The position numbers and the translations under genes were made by a program. From CAMDKS01 sp964402975 (GTDB lineage: Bacteria; Bdellovibrionota_B; Oligoflexia; Oligoflexales; RGVZ01): a DNA stretch of 64,000 nucleotides. The DNA lies in contig CAYOEM010000016.1 in assembly GCA_964402975.1 (NCBI GenBank), positions 1 through 64,000 of the forward strand, given 5' to 3'. Of this stretch, positions 1 to 8,523 are shown in pieces. The notes below the pieces were generated by a model. That model was not told the DNA's origin. It saw only the letters and a program-made list of their open reading frames with translations, and ran no database searches. Numbering within the stretch: position 1 is the first letter of the stretch; every line of letters starts with the position of its first letter.

Positions 1-924
1 CTTGTACGCTTAATCATTGATGGCAAAAAAGAACAAGCTCTTGAAGAATCTCAAGAAATATTTGATTTAGGAGCAGATCCAAAATTAGTCCTTCAAGATA
101 TGCTTGAAGTTATTTATTTACTTTCAAGAAGTAAAAGTTTTGGAAAAATTGACAATGATCTGACAGTTTCAGAATCAGAGTCTGATCTTATCTTTAGTTT
201 GTCTAAAGATATTGATTTTTCATACATCTCATTGATCTGGCAATTTATTCTTAAAGGAATCGAGGAGTTAAGTTTTGTTCCCAATCATTTTCTGTCTTTT
301 CAAATGCTAATTATGAGATTGATACATTTAAAAGATTTACCAAGCCCAGAGCAACTTATTGATGATGTTTTAAGTTCAGACACTGTTGGAATATCAGAGT
401 CTAATGAGCAAAAAGACGATTTTAATGAAATAAAACCTGGAACAATAATTAACAAACAAACATCAGCCAAGACACAAATTAAAAGCGTTATACAAGAAAA
501 GACAGAGGAAATTGATCGAACTCCAAAAATTTTGGAAAAGAAGAAAGAATTAGAAAATTTCGAAATTATTAATTCATTTGAAAAGTTAGTTGAGATTGCA
601 AATCATAAAAAAGAAATAGAATTAAAATTTGATTTAGAAAGAAATGTTAGAGTTGTAAAATTTGAAAAGGGAAAAATTGATATTTCATTTAACGAAAAAT
701 TATCTAAAAACTTTGTCAGATCTTTAACAGAAAAACTTAAATTATGGACAGGCGAAAGATGGATTATTTCTTTATCGAAAGAAACAGGCAAAAGTACAAT
801 ATTTGAAAATAAAGAAATTTATAAAAAAAAGTTATTACATGAAGCCCTTGAGAGTGAAGTTTATAAAAAAATCAAAGAAAATTTTCCAGATGCAGAACTA
901 AGTGATGTAGAGGAGGTCAAATAA
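1..924 (+). CDS. dnaX: DNA polymerase III subunit gamma/tau, 3' part
   Basis: Clamp-loader ATPase/tau subunit of the replicative polymerase. The reading frame is open from base 1, so the AAA+ motor domain lies outside the window. What remains is the end of domain III (a GADPKLVLQDMLEVIYLLSR stretch, typical of DnaX), a charged low-complexity linker of about 100 residues, and a C-terminal domain with the LWTGERWIISLS motif found in alphaproteobacterial DnaX. The stop codon shares one base with the ybaB start (TAATG), and dnaX-ybaB-recR is a classic operon order. The recognition rests on the tail plus context. Confidence 0.88.
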   Translation, partial: LVRLIIDGKKEQALEESQEIFDLGADPKLVLQDMLEVIYLLSRSKSFGKIDNDLTVSESESDLIFSLSKDIDFSYISLIWQFILKGIEELSFVPNHFLSFQMLIMRLIHLKDLPSPEQLIDDVLSSDTVGISESNEQKDDFNEIKPGTIINKQTSAKTQIKSVIQEKTEEIDRTPKILEKKKELENFEIINSFEKLVEIANHKKEIELKFDLERNVRVVKFEKGKIDISFNEKLSKNFVRSLTEKLKLWTGERWIISLSKETGKSTIFENKEIYKKKLLHEALESEVYKKIKENFPDAELSDVEEVK

Positions 925-1241
925 TGGATTTTGGTGGGATGTTGAAAAAAGCCCAAGAGATGCAACAAAAAATGATGGAAGCTAAAGCCTCATTAAAGAA
1001 CCTACAAGCTGAAGGAGTTGCAAATAACGGTGCGGTGAAAGTAATTTTGAATGGTGATCATGAAATGATCAAGATAGATATCGATCCAAAATTAATGACA
1101 GAGGATAAGGATGTTTTGGAGGATTTAATTATTATCGCGACTAATAATGCAAAAAAAGAAATTGATGCAAAGTCATCGGAGGAGATGTCAAAAATAACTG
1201 GTGGCTTAAAATTACCTCCTGGATTTAAACTTCCTTTTTAG
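924..1241 (+). CDS. ybaB: YbaB/EbfC nucleoid-associated protein
   Basis: Small DNA-binding protein of 105 aa, the usual family length, acting as a dimer on the nucleoid. The sequence has the family start MDFGGMLKKAQEMQQKM, a glycine-rich middle with an NGDHEMIKIDIDP strand, and the C-terminal GGLKLPPGFKLPF. A good Shine-Dalgarno (AGGAGG, about 910-915) precedes the ATG. It lies between dnaX and recR, the standard location, and is probably co-transcribed and translationally coupled to dnaX. Confidence 0.95.
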   Translation: MDFGGMLKKAQEMQQKMMEAKASLKNLQAEGVANNGAVKVILNGDHEMIKIDIDPKLMTEDKDVLEDLIIIATNNAKKEIDAKSSEEMSKITGGLKLPPGFKLPF

Positions 1242-1243
1242 TA

Positions 1244-1852
1244 ATGAAAACTAATTCACACCCAGATTTAGAAACATTAATGTTTCTAATTGCAAAACTG
1301 CCAGGACTTGGACCTAAATCTGCAAGACGTATTGCTCTTTATCTTCTTAAAAATAGAGACAATATTATGAAACCGTTGTCAGGTGCTTTGGATAAAGTTT
1401 ATCAAAATGTTGCGCGTTGTAATATTTGTGGAAATTTTAAAACTAATAAAATTGACTGTAATTGTAGTAACAAAAATAATTATGAGCAGATTTGTGTAGT
1501 AGAAAATGTAGCAGATATGTGGGCACTTGAGAGCACCAATGTTTATAGTGGCCAGTATCATATTTTAGGAGGAACTCTATCAGCTATAAATGGGATAAAT
1601 CCTGAAGATCTTTTAATAGGTTCGTTAGTAAGCAGGATTAAAGCAAACTCAGGAAAAGAAGTGATCCTAGCAACAAGTGCAACAATCGAAGGGCAAACAA
1701 CAGCTCATTATATTAAAGATAGTATTAAAAATCTAAATGTGAAAGTAACAAAGTTAGCTCACGGTTTGCCAGTGGGCGGAGAGATTGAATATTTGGATGA
1801 TGGAACATTATTTTCAGCATTTAAATATCGCAGCTCTCTAAATAGTGATTAG
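1244..1852 (+). CDS. recR: Recombination mediator protein RecR
   Basis: RecF-pathway protein that helps load RecA on gapped DNA. Visible in order: an N-terminal helix-hairpin-helix (LPGLGPKSARRIAL, about residues 19-32), a cysteine cluster beginning CNIC for the zinc finger, and a Toprim domain starting ICVVEN with the conserved YHILGG segment. The length of 202 aa is normal. It begins 2 bases after the ybaB stop, so the dnaX-ybaB-recR operon is intact. The zinc-finger loop is lysine- and asparagine-rich, in line with the AT-rich genome. Confidence 0.96.
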   Translation: MKTNSHPDLETLMFLIAKLPGLGPKSARRIALYLLKNRDNIMKPLSGALDKVYQNVARCNICGNFKTNKIDCNCSNKNNYEQICVVENVADMWALESTNVYSGQYHILGGTLSAINGINPEDLLIGSLVSRIKANSGKEVILATSATIEGQTTAHYIKDSIKNLNVKVTKLAHGLPVGGEIEYLDDGTLFSAFKYRSSLNSD

Positions 1853-1896
1853 TATCGAGTGCTTGATTAATTAAGTAGATTTAGTATTTTTTCATT

Positions 1897-2427
1897 ATGA
1901 CAATTAGGCAAATCTTAACAGAACCAGATCCACAACTGAGAATTAAATCAAAAACAGTTCAAAAAGTTGATGCTGAAATTAAAAATTTAATGAAAGATAT
2001 GTTAGAGACAATGTATGCAGCTCCTGGCATTGGCCTTGCCGCTGTTCAAATTGGAGTTCACAAAAGAGTAATTGTTATAGATATCGCAAAAGACCCAGAA
2101 CCAAATAATCCAATGTATTTTGTAAATCCAGAAATCGTCTGGACATCAGAAAAAAAATGTACTTTTGAAGAAGGGTGCCTTTCGTTACCTCAACAGTTTG
2201 CAGAAATTGAAAGACCAGAACAGTGTCATGTAAAATATTTAGATCAAAACGGAGAAGAACAGTTATTAAAAGCTAAAGGATTACTTGCAACTTGTATTCA
2301 ACACGAAATTGATCATTTGAATGGAGTTTTGTTTATCGATTATTTATCAAAATTAAAAAAATCTTTCATTTTAAAAAAACTTATAAAAGCCAAAAAGGAA
2401 GCTGTTTCAGATCAGATCAATTTTTAG
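1897..2427 (+). CDS. def: Peptide deformylase
   Basis: Removes the N-formyl group from nascent proteins using a metal ion. All three signature motifs are present: GIGLAAVQIG (motif 1), EGCLSLP with the metal-binding Cys (motif 2) and QHEIDHLNG with HExxH (motif 3). The length of 176 aa is standard. A 44-base gap separates it from recR. It is followed 7 bases later by fmt, the enzyme that adds the formyl group to initiator tRNA; def-fmt is a common pair. Confidence 0.97.
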   Translation: MTIRQILTEPDPQLRIKSKTVQKVDAEIKNLMKDMLETMYAAPGIGLAAVQIGVHKRVIVIDIAKDPEPNNPMYFVNPEIVWTSEKKCTFEEGCLSLPQQFAEIERPEQCHVKYLDQNGEEQLLKAKGLLATCIQHEIDHLNGVLFIDYLSKLKKSFILKKLIKAKKEAVSDQINF

Positions 2428-2434
2428 GTAATCC

Positions 2435-3355
2435 ATGTCATTAAAAATAATTTTCATGGGAACACCAGAGTTCGCTGTTCCCGCATTAAAAGAATTAATT
2501 AAAGAAAAATTTGATATTGTTCATGTTTATACGCAGCCGCCAAAAAAATCTAATAGAGGCTTAAAAATTGAGAAGACACCTATCCATGTAGAAGCAGAAA
2601 AAAATAATCTAAATATTCATCATCCAAGCTCATTAAAAAATGAGCAAGAATTAAATTTTTTTAGAAAAATTAATCCTGATTTGGTCATTGTTGTTGCGTA
2701 TGGTCAAATTATTCCAGAAAATTTTTTAAGTTTATCTAAAAAAGGTTTTATTAATATTCATGCCTCTTTATTACCTTATTGGCGAGGTGCTGCGCCTATT
2801 CAAAGGTCAATTATGAATGGCGATCAATTTACTGGAGTCTCAATTATGAAAATTCAAAAAGGCTTAGATACGGGACCGGTTATGTTATCTGAAAAAGTAG
2901 AGATTAATCATAAATCTAATTATGGCTTATTAAGTGAACAATTATCTGTTTTAGGATCAAAATTAATTATTAAAGCAATTAATTTAATAAATGAAGATAA
3001 AGCTAAATTTGTAGAACAAGACCATACAAAGGCTACCCATGCTAAAAAAATTACACATGAGGATGAAGAGATTAATTGGAATAATGATGCAAAAAAAATT
3101 GTGCAACAGATCAATGCACTAAATCCAAGTCCAGGAGCTTTTTTCAAATTTAAAAATGAAAAGATTAAAATTTGGAGTGCAGTAGTTACAGATCAAAAAG
3201 GAAAAGTTGGAACAACCCTTAATGAAAATCTTTTAATTGCTTGTAAAGATTACGCAATTCAAGTTTTAGAAATACAAAGACCTGGAAAAAAAATTCAAAA
3301 AGTAAAAGAATTTTTATTAGGATATAAAATTCCAAAAGCATCGCAACTATTATAA
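2435..3355 (+). CDS. fmt: Methionyl-tRNA formyltransferase
   Basis: Formylates Met-tRNA(fMet) with 10-formyl-THF. The N-terminal Rossmann domain starts with IIFMGTPEFAVPAL. The catalytic segment NIHASLLPYWRGAAPIQ holds the conserved Asn and His, with GLDTGPVM further on. A C-terminal OB-like domain follows from about residue 205. The length of 306 aa is normal. The stop codon directly abuts the truA start, implying coupled translation in the def-fmt-truA unit. Confidence 0.97.
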   Translation: MSLKIIFMGTPEFAVPALKELIKEKFDIVHVYTQPPKKSNRGLKIEKTPIHVEAEKNNLNIHHPSSLKNEQELNFFRKINPDLVIVVAYGQIIPENFLSLSKKGFINIHASLLPYWRGAAPIQRSIMNGDQFTGVSIMKIQKGLDTGPVMLSEKVEINHKSNYGLLSEQLSVLGSKLIIKAINLINEDKAKFVEQDHTKATHAKKITHEDEEINWNNDAKKIVQQINALNPSPGAFFKFKNEKIKIWSAVVTDQKGKVGTTLNENLLIACKDYAIQVLEIQRPGKKIQKVKEFLLGYKIPKASQLL

Positions 3356-4093
3356 ATGCCAAGATTAAAATGTATCGTTGAATATGATGGTACCCAATTT
3401 GTTGGCTGGCAAAGACAGTTGAATGGTCGGTCAATTCAAGAAGCAATTGAGCAAGCGATTGAAAAGATTGCTGAAAAAAAAATAAAAATTTTTGGAGCAG
3501 GAAGAACAGATACAGGCGTCCATGCTGTGCATCAAGTTTTTCACTTTGATTTCAATAAAGAAATTGATGCTAAAAAAATTACTGATGCTTTAAATTTTCA
3601 TTTAAAAGATGACTCAATTAGCATTTTAAAAACTGAATTAATAAATGATGATTTTGATGCAAGACGAGATGCAAAATTAAGAATTTATAAATACGTTATT
3701 ATTAATCGAGACTCACCACTTTCCATAGAAAAAGATCGAGCTTGGCAATTAAAAATAAAACTTAATGAAGAAAATATGAATGATGCTGCACAAATTTTAG
3801 TAGGCACTCATGATTTTACAACGTTTAGATCAACATCTTGTGGAGCAAAATCTCCAATAAAGACAATGAAGAAAATAAATATTTTTAGAAAAGAAGACTA
3901 TATTTATAGCTATTTTGAGTCAGAGTCTTTTTTACAACATCAAGTTCGTTCAATGATGGGATGCATAAAGCTTGTAGGTGAAAATAAATGGACAAAAAAA
4001 GATTTACTTGATGCTTTAAATTCTAAAGATCGCTCTCAATGTGCTACTCCAGCGCCTGCAGCTGGATTGTATTTAGAAAATATTATTTATTAA
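3356..4093 (+). CDS. truA: tRNA pseudouridine(38-40) synthase TruA
   Basis: Makes pseudouridine in the tRNA anticodon stem. The catalytic Asp lies in GAGRTDTGVHA (about residues 49-59), and the downstream TFRSTSCGAKSP and FLQHQVRSMMG motifs match the family. The length of 245 aa is typical. The ATG follows the fmt stop with no gap. It is the last gene of the forward block and converges on the histone-deacetylase-like gene with one base between the two stop codons, leaving no room for a separate intergenic terminator. Confidence 0.96.
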   Translation: MPRLKCIVEYDGTQFVGWQRQLNGRSIQEAIEQAIEKIAEKKIKIFGAGRTDTGVHAVHQVFHFDFNKEIDAKKITDALNFHLKDDSISILKTELINDDFDARRDAKLRIYKYVIINRDSPLSIEKDRAWQLKIKLNEENMNDAAQILVGTHDFTTFRSTSCGAKSPIKTMKKINIFRKEDYIYSYFESESFLQHQVRSMMGCIKLVGENKWTKKDLLDALNSKDRSQCATPAPAAGLYLENIIY

Positions 4094-4094
4094 T

Positions 4095-5021
4095 TTAAAC
4101 TTCTAATAAAGCCTCTACGTGATATTTAGCACTCTCTTGAATAGCTGAAAGATTATAGCCGCCTTCGAGTATTGAAACTATTTTATTACTACAAATTTTT
4201 TTTGCAATTTTCATAATTTCTTTTGTTAGGATGTAATAGTCTCTAGACTCTAAATTTACATTGGCTAATGGATCATTTTTGTGAGCATCAAAACCCGCTG
4301 ATAATAATATAAATTGCGGCCTAAACTCATTCAGTTTGTCATAAACTTTCTTATAACTATTAAAAAACTCTTCAGAAACCGTTCCCGCCTTCAGGGGAAT
4401 ATTTAAAATATTATTAAATTTACCAATTTCATCCTTAGAACCTGTGCCAGGATAGAATGGAAATTGGTGGGATGAAATATATAAAACCTTCTTTTCATTA
4501 TAAAAAATATCTTGAGTCCCATTTCCATGATGAACATCAAAATCAATGATTGCTACTTTATCTAGTTTATATTTTTCTAATAAATAAGTGGCACCCACTG
4601 CTACATTATTAAATATACAAAATCCCATGGCCTGCTCTTTTTCAGCATGGTGGCCAGGAGGTCTTACAACACAAAAGGCATTATCAAATTCTTGATTCAT
4701 TACGGCATCGATTGCGTTTATGATTGCTCCAACAGCATCGTAAGCCGCTTTTTTACTGCCCTTAGAGACAATTGTATCTCCATCAAGAAAAACTAGATCT
4801 TCTTTTGGAAATGATTGATTAATTTTTTCTAAATATTTTTTTGAATGGGTAAGCTCAATGTATTTCTCATCAAAAGACCCAATTTCTTTCCAGATTAATT
4901 TTTGTGATTGTATTTTTTTTAAACCAGTTAATATTGCTGGGATTCTTTCAGGACATTCTGGATGACCAGGGCCCGTGTCATGCTTAATAGAGGAGTTCGA
5001 TGTAAATATACAAGTTGTCAC
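4095..5021 (-). CDS. Histone deacetylase-family amidohydrolase
   Basis: Zinc amidohydrolase of the arginase/deacetylase fold, in the class II HDAC/acetoin-utilisation-like group. Key motifs: HDTGPGHPECPERI at the N-terminus, RPPGHHAE (catalytic His pair) and IIDFDVHHGNGTQ (metal-binding Asp and His). The length of 308 aa fits the single-domain bacterial type. It overlaps dapE by 4 bases (5018-5021) and is the last gene of the reverse block. The substrate cannot be deduced; bacterial members act on acetylpolyamines or other acetyl-amides. Coupling to dapE suggests, without proving, a role around diaminopimelate or acylated amine metabolism. Confidence 0.88.
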   Translation of the reverse strand: MTTCIFTSNSSIKHDTGPGHPECPERIPAILTGLKKIQSQKLIWKEIGSFDEKYIELTHSKKYLEKINQSFPKEDLVFLDGDTIVSKGSKKAAYDAVGAIINAIDAVMNQEFDNAFCVVRPPGHHAEKEQAMGFCIFNNVAVGATYLLEKYKLDKVAIIDFDVHHGNGTQDIFYNEKKVLYISSHQFPFYPGTGSKDEIGKFNNILNIPLKAGTVSEEFFNSYKKVYDKLNEFRPQFILLSAGFDAHKNDPLANVNLESRDYYILTKEIMKIAKKICSNKIVSILEGGYNLSAIQESAKYHVEALLEV

Positions 5022-6178
5022 TTAAAATAATTAAAAAGAATGTCTCGATATATATTTTTTAATTTTTTTAAATCAGCAACTCTGGCCATTTCATCAACTT
5101 GGTGAATTGTCTTTGCAATTAAACCAAATTCAACACATGGAGATATTTTTTTTATAAAACGAGCGTCAGAGGTTCCTCCAGTTGTAGATAGTACAGGATT
5201 AATTTTAGTGCTTTTTTTTATAACATTTTTAATCATGTAAACTGTTTTATTAGGTTTTGTTAAAAATGACTCTCCAGAAACATGGTATCTAATTTTATAA
5301 TTAGCTTTGAATTTTTTAGAAGTAGAAGAAAAAATTTTGTTTAGTTTTTTCTTAATAGAACTAGATGTATGCAAGTTATTAAATCTTATATTAAACGAGG
5401 CCTTTGCTTCAGCTGGGATGACATTATCTGCAGTATTATCAATATTAATTTTTGTAATTTCAAGATTTGATGGTTCGAAGTCTTTATTACCCTTGTCTAG
5501 TTTTAATTTTTTTATTTTATTTAAAATCTCAATGATAATTGTAGATGGGTTATTAGAACTATGTGGATATGCAACATGACCTTGTGTGCCAATTATTGTT
5601 AAATGACCAGTTATGCTTCCCCTTCTTCCAATTTTAATCATTTCTCCCAACTTATTTTCATTGGTAGGCTCTCCAACTATACAAAAATTAATTTTTTCTT
5701 TTTTTTGAATTAATTTCTCAATTACTTTTTTTGTGCCATTAACAGCTACAGTTTCTTCATCACCAGTTATAAGTAAACTTATTGATCCATTCAGTTTTTT
5801 ATTTTTTTTTAAAAATTCACTAACAGCTGCTATAAAACAGGCAATAGAGCCTTTCATGTCGCTAACTCCGCGACCAATTAGTTTTTGATTTTTAATAACA
5901 CCACCGAAAGGATTAACAGTCCATGATTTTAGATCTCCAACTGGAACAACATCAGTATGTCCGGCAAAACAAAAGTTTGGAGAATTTTTTCCAATTTTTG
6001 CATATAAATTTTTAATTTGTGGAGTCCCTTTTTCCTTAAACTCCATAATTTGGCACTTAAAACCTAACTTTTTAAGATTTTTTGCAACAACATTAATTGC
6101 ACCATCATCTTTTGGTGTTACGCTTTGGCATCTGACAAGATCTCTTGCTAAAGAAACTTCATTAATAGTCTTTAGCAT
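5018..6178 (-). CDS. dapE: Succinyl-diaminopimelate desuccinylase
   Basis: Di-zinc hydrolase of the M20 family that releases LL-diaminopimelate from its N-succinyl form in lysine and cell-wall synthesis. Signatures are FAGHTDVVPVGD (metal His and Asp), a GRGVSDMKG segment, TGDEE (catalytic Glu) and VGEPT. The length of 386 aa is normal. It starts 1 base after the dapD stop, so dapD and dapE are clearly one unit. The ending near VEFGLIAKTIHQVDE is typical of DapE rather than ArgE. Confidence 0.95.
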   Translation of the reverse strand: MLKTINEVSLARDLVRCQSVTPKDDGAINVVAKNLKKLGFKCQIMEFKEKGTPQIKNLYAKIGKNSPNFCFAGHTDVVPVGDLKSWTVNPFGGVIKNQKLIGRGVSDMKGSIACFIAAVSEFLKKNKKLNGSISLLITGDEETVAVNGTKKVIEKLIQKKEKINFCIVGEPTNENKLGEMIKIGRRGSITGHLTIIGTQGHVAYPHSSNNPSTIIIEILNKIKKLKLDKGNKDFEPSNLEITKINIDNTADNVIPAEAKASFNIRFNNLHTSSSIKKKLNKIFSSTSKKFKANYKIRYHVSGESFLTKPNKTVYMIKNVIKKSTKINPVLSTTGGTSDARFIKKISPCVEFGLIAKTIHQVDEMARVADLKKLKNIYRDILFNYFK

Positions 6179-6179
6179 A

Positions 6180-6995
6180 TTAATCTCTTAGTAAGTCGTT
6201 TATTGAAGTTTTGCTTCTAGTTTTTTCATCAACTGTTTTTACGATAACAGCACAATACAAACTTGGTTTATTTTTATCTTCATTTGGAAGCGTTCCTGAA
6301 ACAACCACCGAATAAGGAGGAACCTTTCCATAAATAATTTTATTTGTTTTTCTATCTATAATTTTAGTTGAAGCGCCAAGATAAACTCCCATAGAAATTA
6401 CAGAACCTTCGCCAACTATAACACCCTCGGCCACTTCTGATCTTGCTCCAATAAAACAATTATCTTCAATGATAACTGGATTTGCTTGAAGAGGTTCTAA
6501 TACGCCTCCAATTCCAACGCCCCCAGAGATATGACAATTTTTTCCAATTTGTGCACACGAACCAACTGTTGACCAAGTATCAATCATTGTTCCATCATCA
6601 ACATAAGCTCCTACATTTATAAAAGACGGCATTAGTACAACATTTTTTCCAATGTATGCAGATTTTCTTATAACTCCATTTGGCACTGACCGAAATCCAG
6701 CTTTAAGAAGTTTTTTTTCATCCCAGAGTGCAGTTTTACCATCGACTTTATCAAACCATTTAGCGTAGGGACCTGATATCATTTTATTATCTTGAGTTTT
6801 AAAACTTAAAAGAATTGCTTTTTTTATCCACTGATGAGTATGCCACTCATTATTTTTTTTTTCACAAACTCGAATAGTGCCTGAGTCTAAGTTTTCTAAA
6901 GTTTCATTAATTGCTGAAATAATTTTTTTATCAGAATTTTTATTTATTGAATTTCTGTCTTCCCACGCTTGTAAAATAATATCTTCTAAACTCAT
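6180..6995 (-). CDS. dapD: Tetrahydrodipicolinate N-succinyltransferase
   Basis: Transfers succinyl from succinyl-CoA to tetrahydrodipicolinate, the step before aminotransfer and DapE in the succinylase branch of DAP synthesis. The protein has an N-terminal helical domain and a left-handed beta-helix of hexapeptide repeats (about residues 110-220), with the family sequences GAYVDDGTMIDTW and HISGGVGIGGVLEP. The length of 271 aa matches the DapD family. It lies between the HAD phosphatase gene and dapE. Confidence 0.96.
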   Translation of the reverse strand: MSLEDIILQAWEDRNSINKNSDKKIISAINETLENLDSGTIRVCEKKNNEWHTHQWIKKAILLSFKTQDNKMISGPYAKWFDKVDGKTALWDEKKLLKAGFRSVPNGVIRKSAYIGKNVVLMPSFINVGAYVDDGTMIDTWSTVGSCAQIGKNCHISGGVGIGGVLEPLQANPVIIEDNCFIGARSEVAEGVIVGEGSVISMGVYLGASTKIIDRKTNKIIYGKVPPYSVVVSGTLPNEDKNKPSLYCAVIVKTVDEKTRSKTSINDLLRD

Positions 6996-6997
6996 GC

Positions 6998-7666
6998 TTA
7001 TTTAATTAACAAATTACACTGTTCAAGAAAATGATCTAATTGCTTTATTTTAAAGTGAACATGGTCTTCATCATGACCTTCTTTTGCCCAATTATCCTCA
7101 TTTATTACCCAACCTGTTTTCATACCGAGATCGTGCGCAGGTTTAAGATTTCTTGCAATATCTTCAAAAAAAATACTTTGTTCAGGTATAATATCATATT
7201 TTTTAATAAGTCTTTCATAGGGAAATCTTTCTGGTTTTGGAATAAATTCACAATCTACAATATCAAATATTGAAAAAAGATTTTCATCCAGTTGTAAATT
7301 GCTCACCACATTTTTTGCATGTTTTCTAGAGCCATTGGTAAATATAATTTTTTTTCCAGGTAAATTTTTTATTTCGTTATTAAGTTTCTCATTCTTATTT
7401 AAAAAACTATAATCAATATTATGTACAAATTCTAAAAAGTGATGGGGATCAATATTATGATGCTTCATTAAACCATTTAAAGTTGTACCGTGTTTTTTAA
7501 AGTAATCGTTTTTTATTTGAATGGCCTCTTCATTACTCACATTTAAATTTTCAGTTATAAAACTTGCCATCAGTTTATCAATTTTTGAAAATAAATTTGT
7601 AGATGAAGGATAAAGTGTATTATCTAAATCAAAAATCCAAAATTTTACATTTTTTATTTCATTCAT
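6998..7666 (-). CDS. HAD-family pyrimidine 5'-nucleotidase-like phosphatase
   Basis: Haloacid dehalogenase-like phosphatase of the Sdt1/pyrimidine 5'-nucleotidase group. Motif I is WIFDLDNTLYP (nucleophile Asp), motif II is IIFTNGSRKHA, the motif III lysine is in PKPERFPYERL, and motif IV is SIFFEDIARNL. The length of 222 aa is usual. It shares one base with the argB stop (TAATG) and ends 2 bases before dapD, so it is co-transcribed. The substrate is inferred from family only. Confidence 0.85.
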   Translation of the reverse strand: MNEIKNVKFWIFDLDNTLYPSSTNLFSKIDKLMASFITENLNVSNEEAIQIKNDYFKKHGTTLNGLMKHHNIDPHHFLEFVHNIDYSFLNKNEKLNNEIKNLPGKKIIFTNGSRKHAKNVVSNLQLDENLFSIFDIVDCEFIPKPERFPYERLIKKYDIIPEQSIFFEDIARNLKPAHDLGMKTGWVINEDNWAKEGHDEDHVHFKIKQLDHFLEQCNLLIK

Positions 7667-8523
7667 TATTTTACTATAAGCGTTCCAGCTCCAAGATTGG
7701 AGAATAATTCAAATAGAACAGCATGGGATTTTCTTCCATCAATAATAACAACACCATTTACGCCAGATTCAATTGCACTAATACATGTTTTTATTTTTGG
7801 GATCATTCCTCCGGTAATTGTTCCATCATTAATTAAATCAAGAGCTTGTTGTGTGGATAGCTGTGATATTAAATTTCCCTGCTTATCATTTACCCCCGGT
7901 ACATCGGTCATAAGCAGAAGTCGTTCAGCTTTGATTTGATTAGCAATCGTTCCAGCAGTTGTATCAGCATTAATATTATAAACCTGTCCTTTAGCATCCA
8001 TTCCCATGGGCGCTATCACGGGAATAATTTTTTCTTTGAAAAAGTTATTTAAGATCTTAATATCAATTTTCTTAGGTTCACCAACAAACCCCAACTGTTC
8101 ATCAATCGCCTTATCAATGTGAATTATATTATTTTTTCTAACCGTTACGGACTCTGCTTTTCCACCATAATGATTTATAGCGTCTCTTAGATCAGGATTT
8201 ATTTCATTTAACAAAACATCCTCAACAACTTTGATAACATTTTTATCAGTAACCCTTAGTCCTGAAATAAATTTGCTTTCTAGATTTTGAGCGTCTAACT
8301 TAGTCTTGATTTGTGGGCCTCCTCCGTGAATGACCGTTACATCAATATCTAATTTTCTTAAAATAGCTGCATCTTGTGCAAATGCTTTTGATAAACTTTG
8401 GTCAGACATTACTTGCCCACCGTGTTTTAGAACTATTTTTTTATTTTTATATTTATTTAGATAAACCGAAGCTTCTTCAAGTGATGGACCAAGTTCTGGC
8501 CAAAAAGACTTTATGTCCATCAA
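7666..8523 (-). CDS. argB: Acetylglutamate kinase
   Basis: Phosphorylates N-acetylglutamate in arginine synthesis; amino-acid-kinase fold. KHGGQVMSDQSL and VIHGGGPQIK (glycine-rich loops) are present, followed by NINADTTAGTIANQIKAERLL for the ATP and substrate site and a C-terminal GGMIPKI lysine motif. The length of 285 aa is standard. Its ATG overlaps the yidC stop by 4 bases. In many alphaproteobacteria a GTPase gene (ysxC/engB) lies next to yidC; it is absent here. Confidence 0.95.
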   Translation of the reverse strand: MMDIKSFWPELGPSLEEASVYLNKYKNKKIVLKHGGQVMSDQSLSKAFAQDAAILRKLDIDVTVIHGGGPQIKTKLDAQNLESKFISGLRVTDKNVIKVVEDVLLNEINPDLRDAINHYGGKAESVTVRKNNIIHIDKAIDEQLGFVGEPKKIDIKILNNFFKEKIIPVIAPMGMDAKGQVYNINADTTAGTIANQIKAERLLLMTDVPGVNDKQGNLISQLSTQQALDLINDGTITGGMIPKIKTCISAIESGVNGVVIIDGRKSHAVLFELFSNLGAGTLIVK

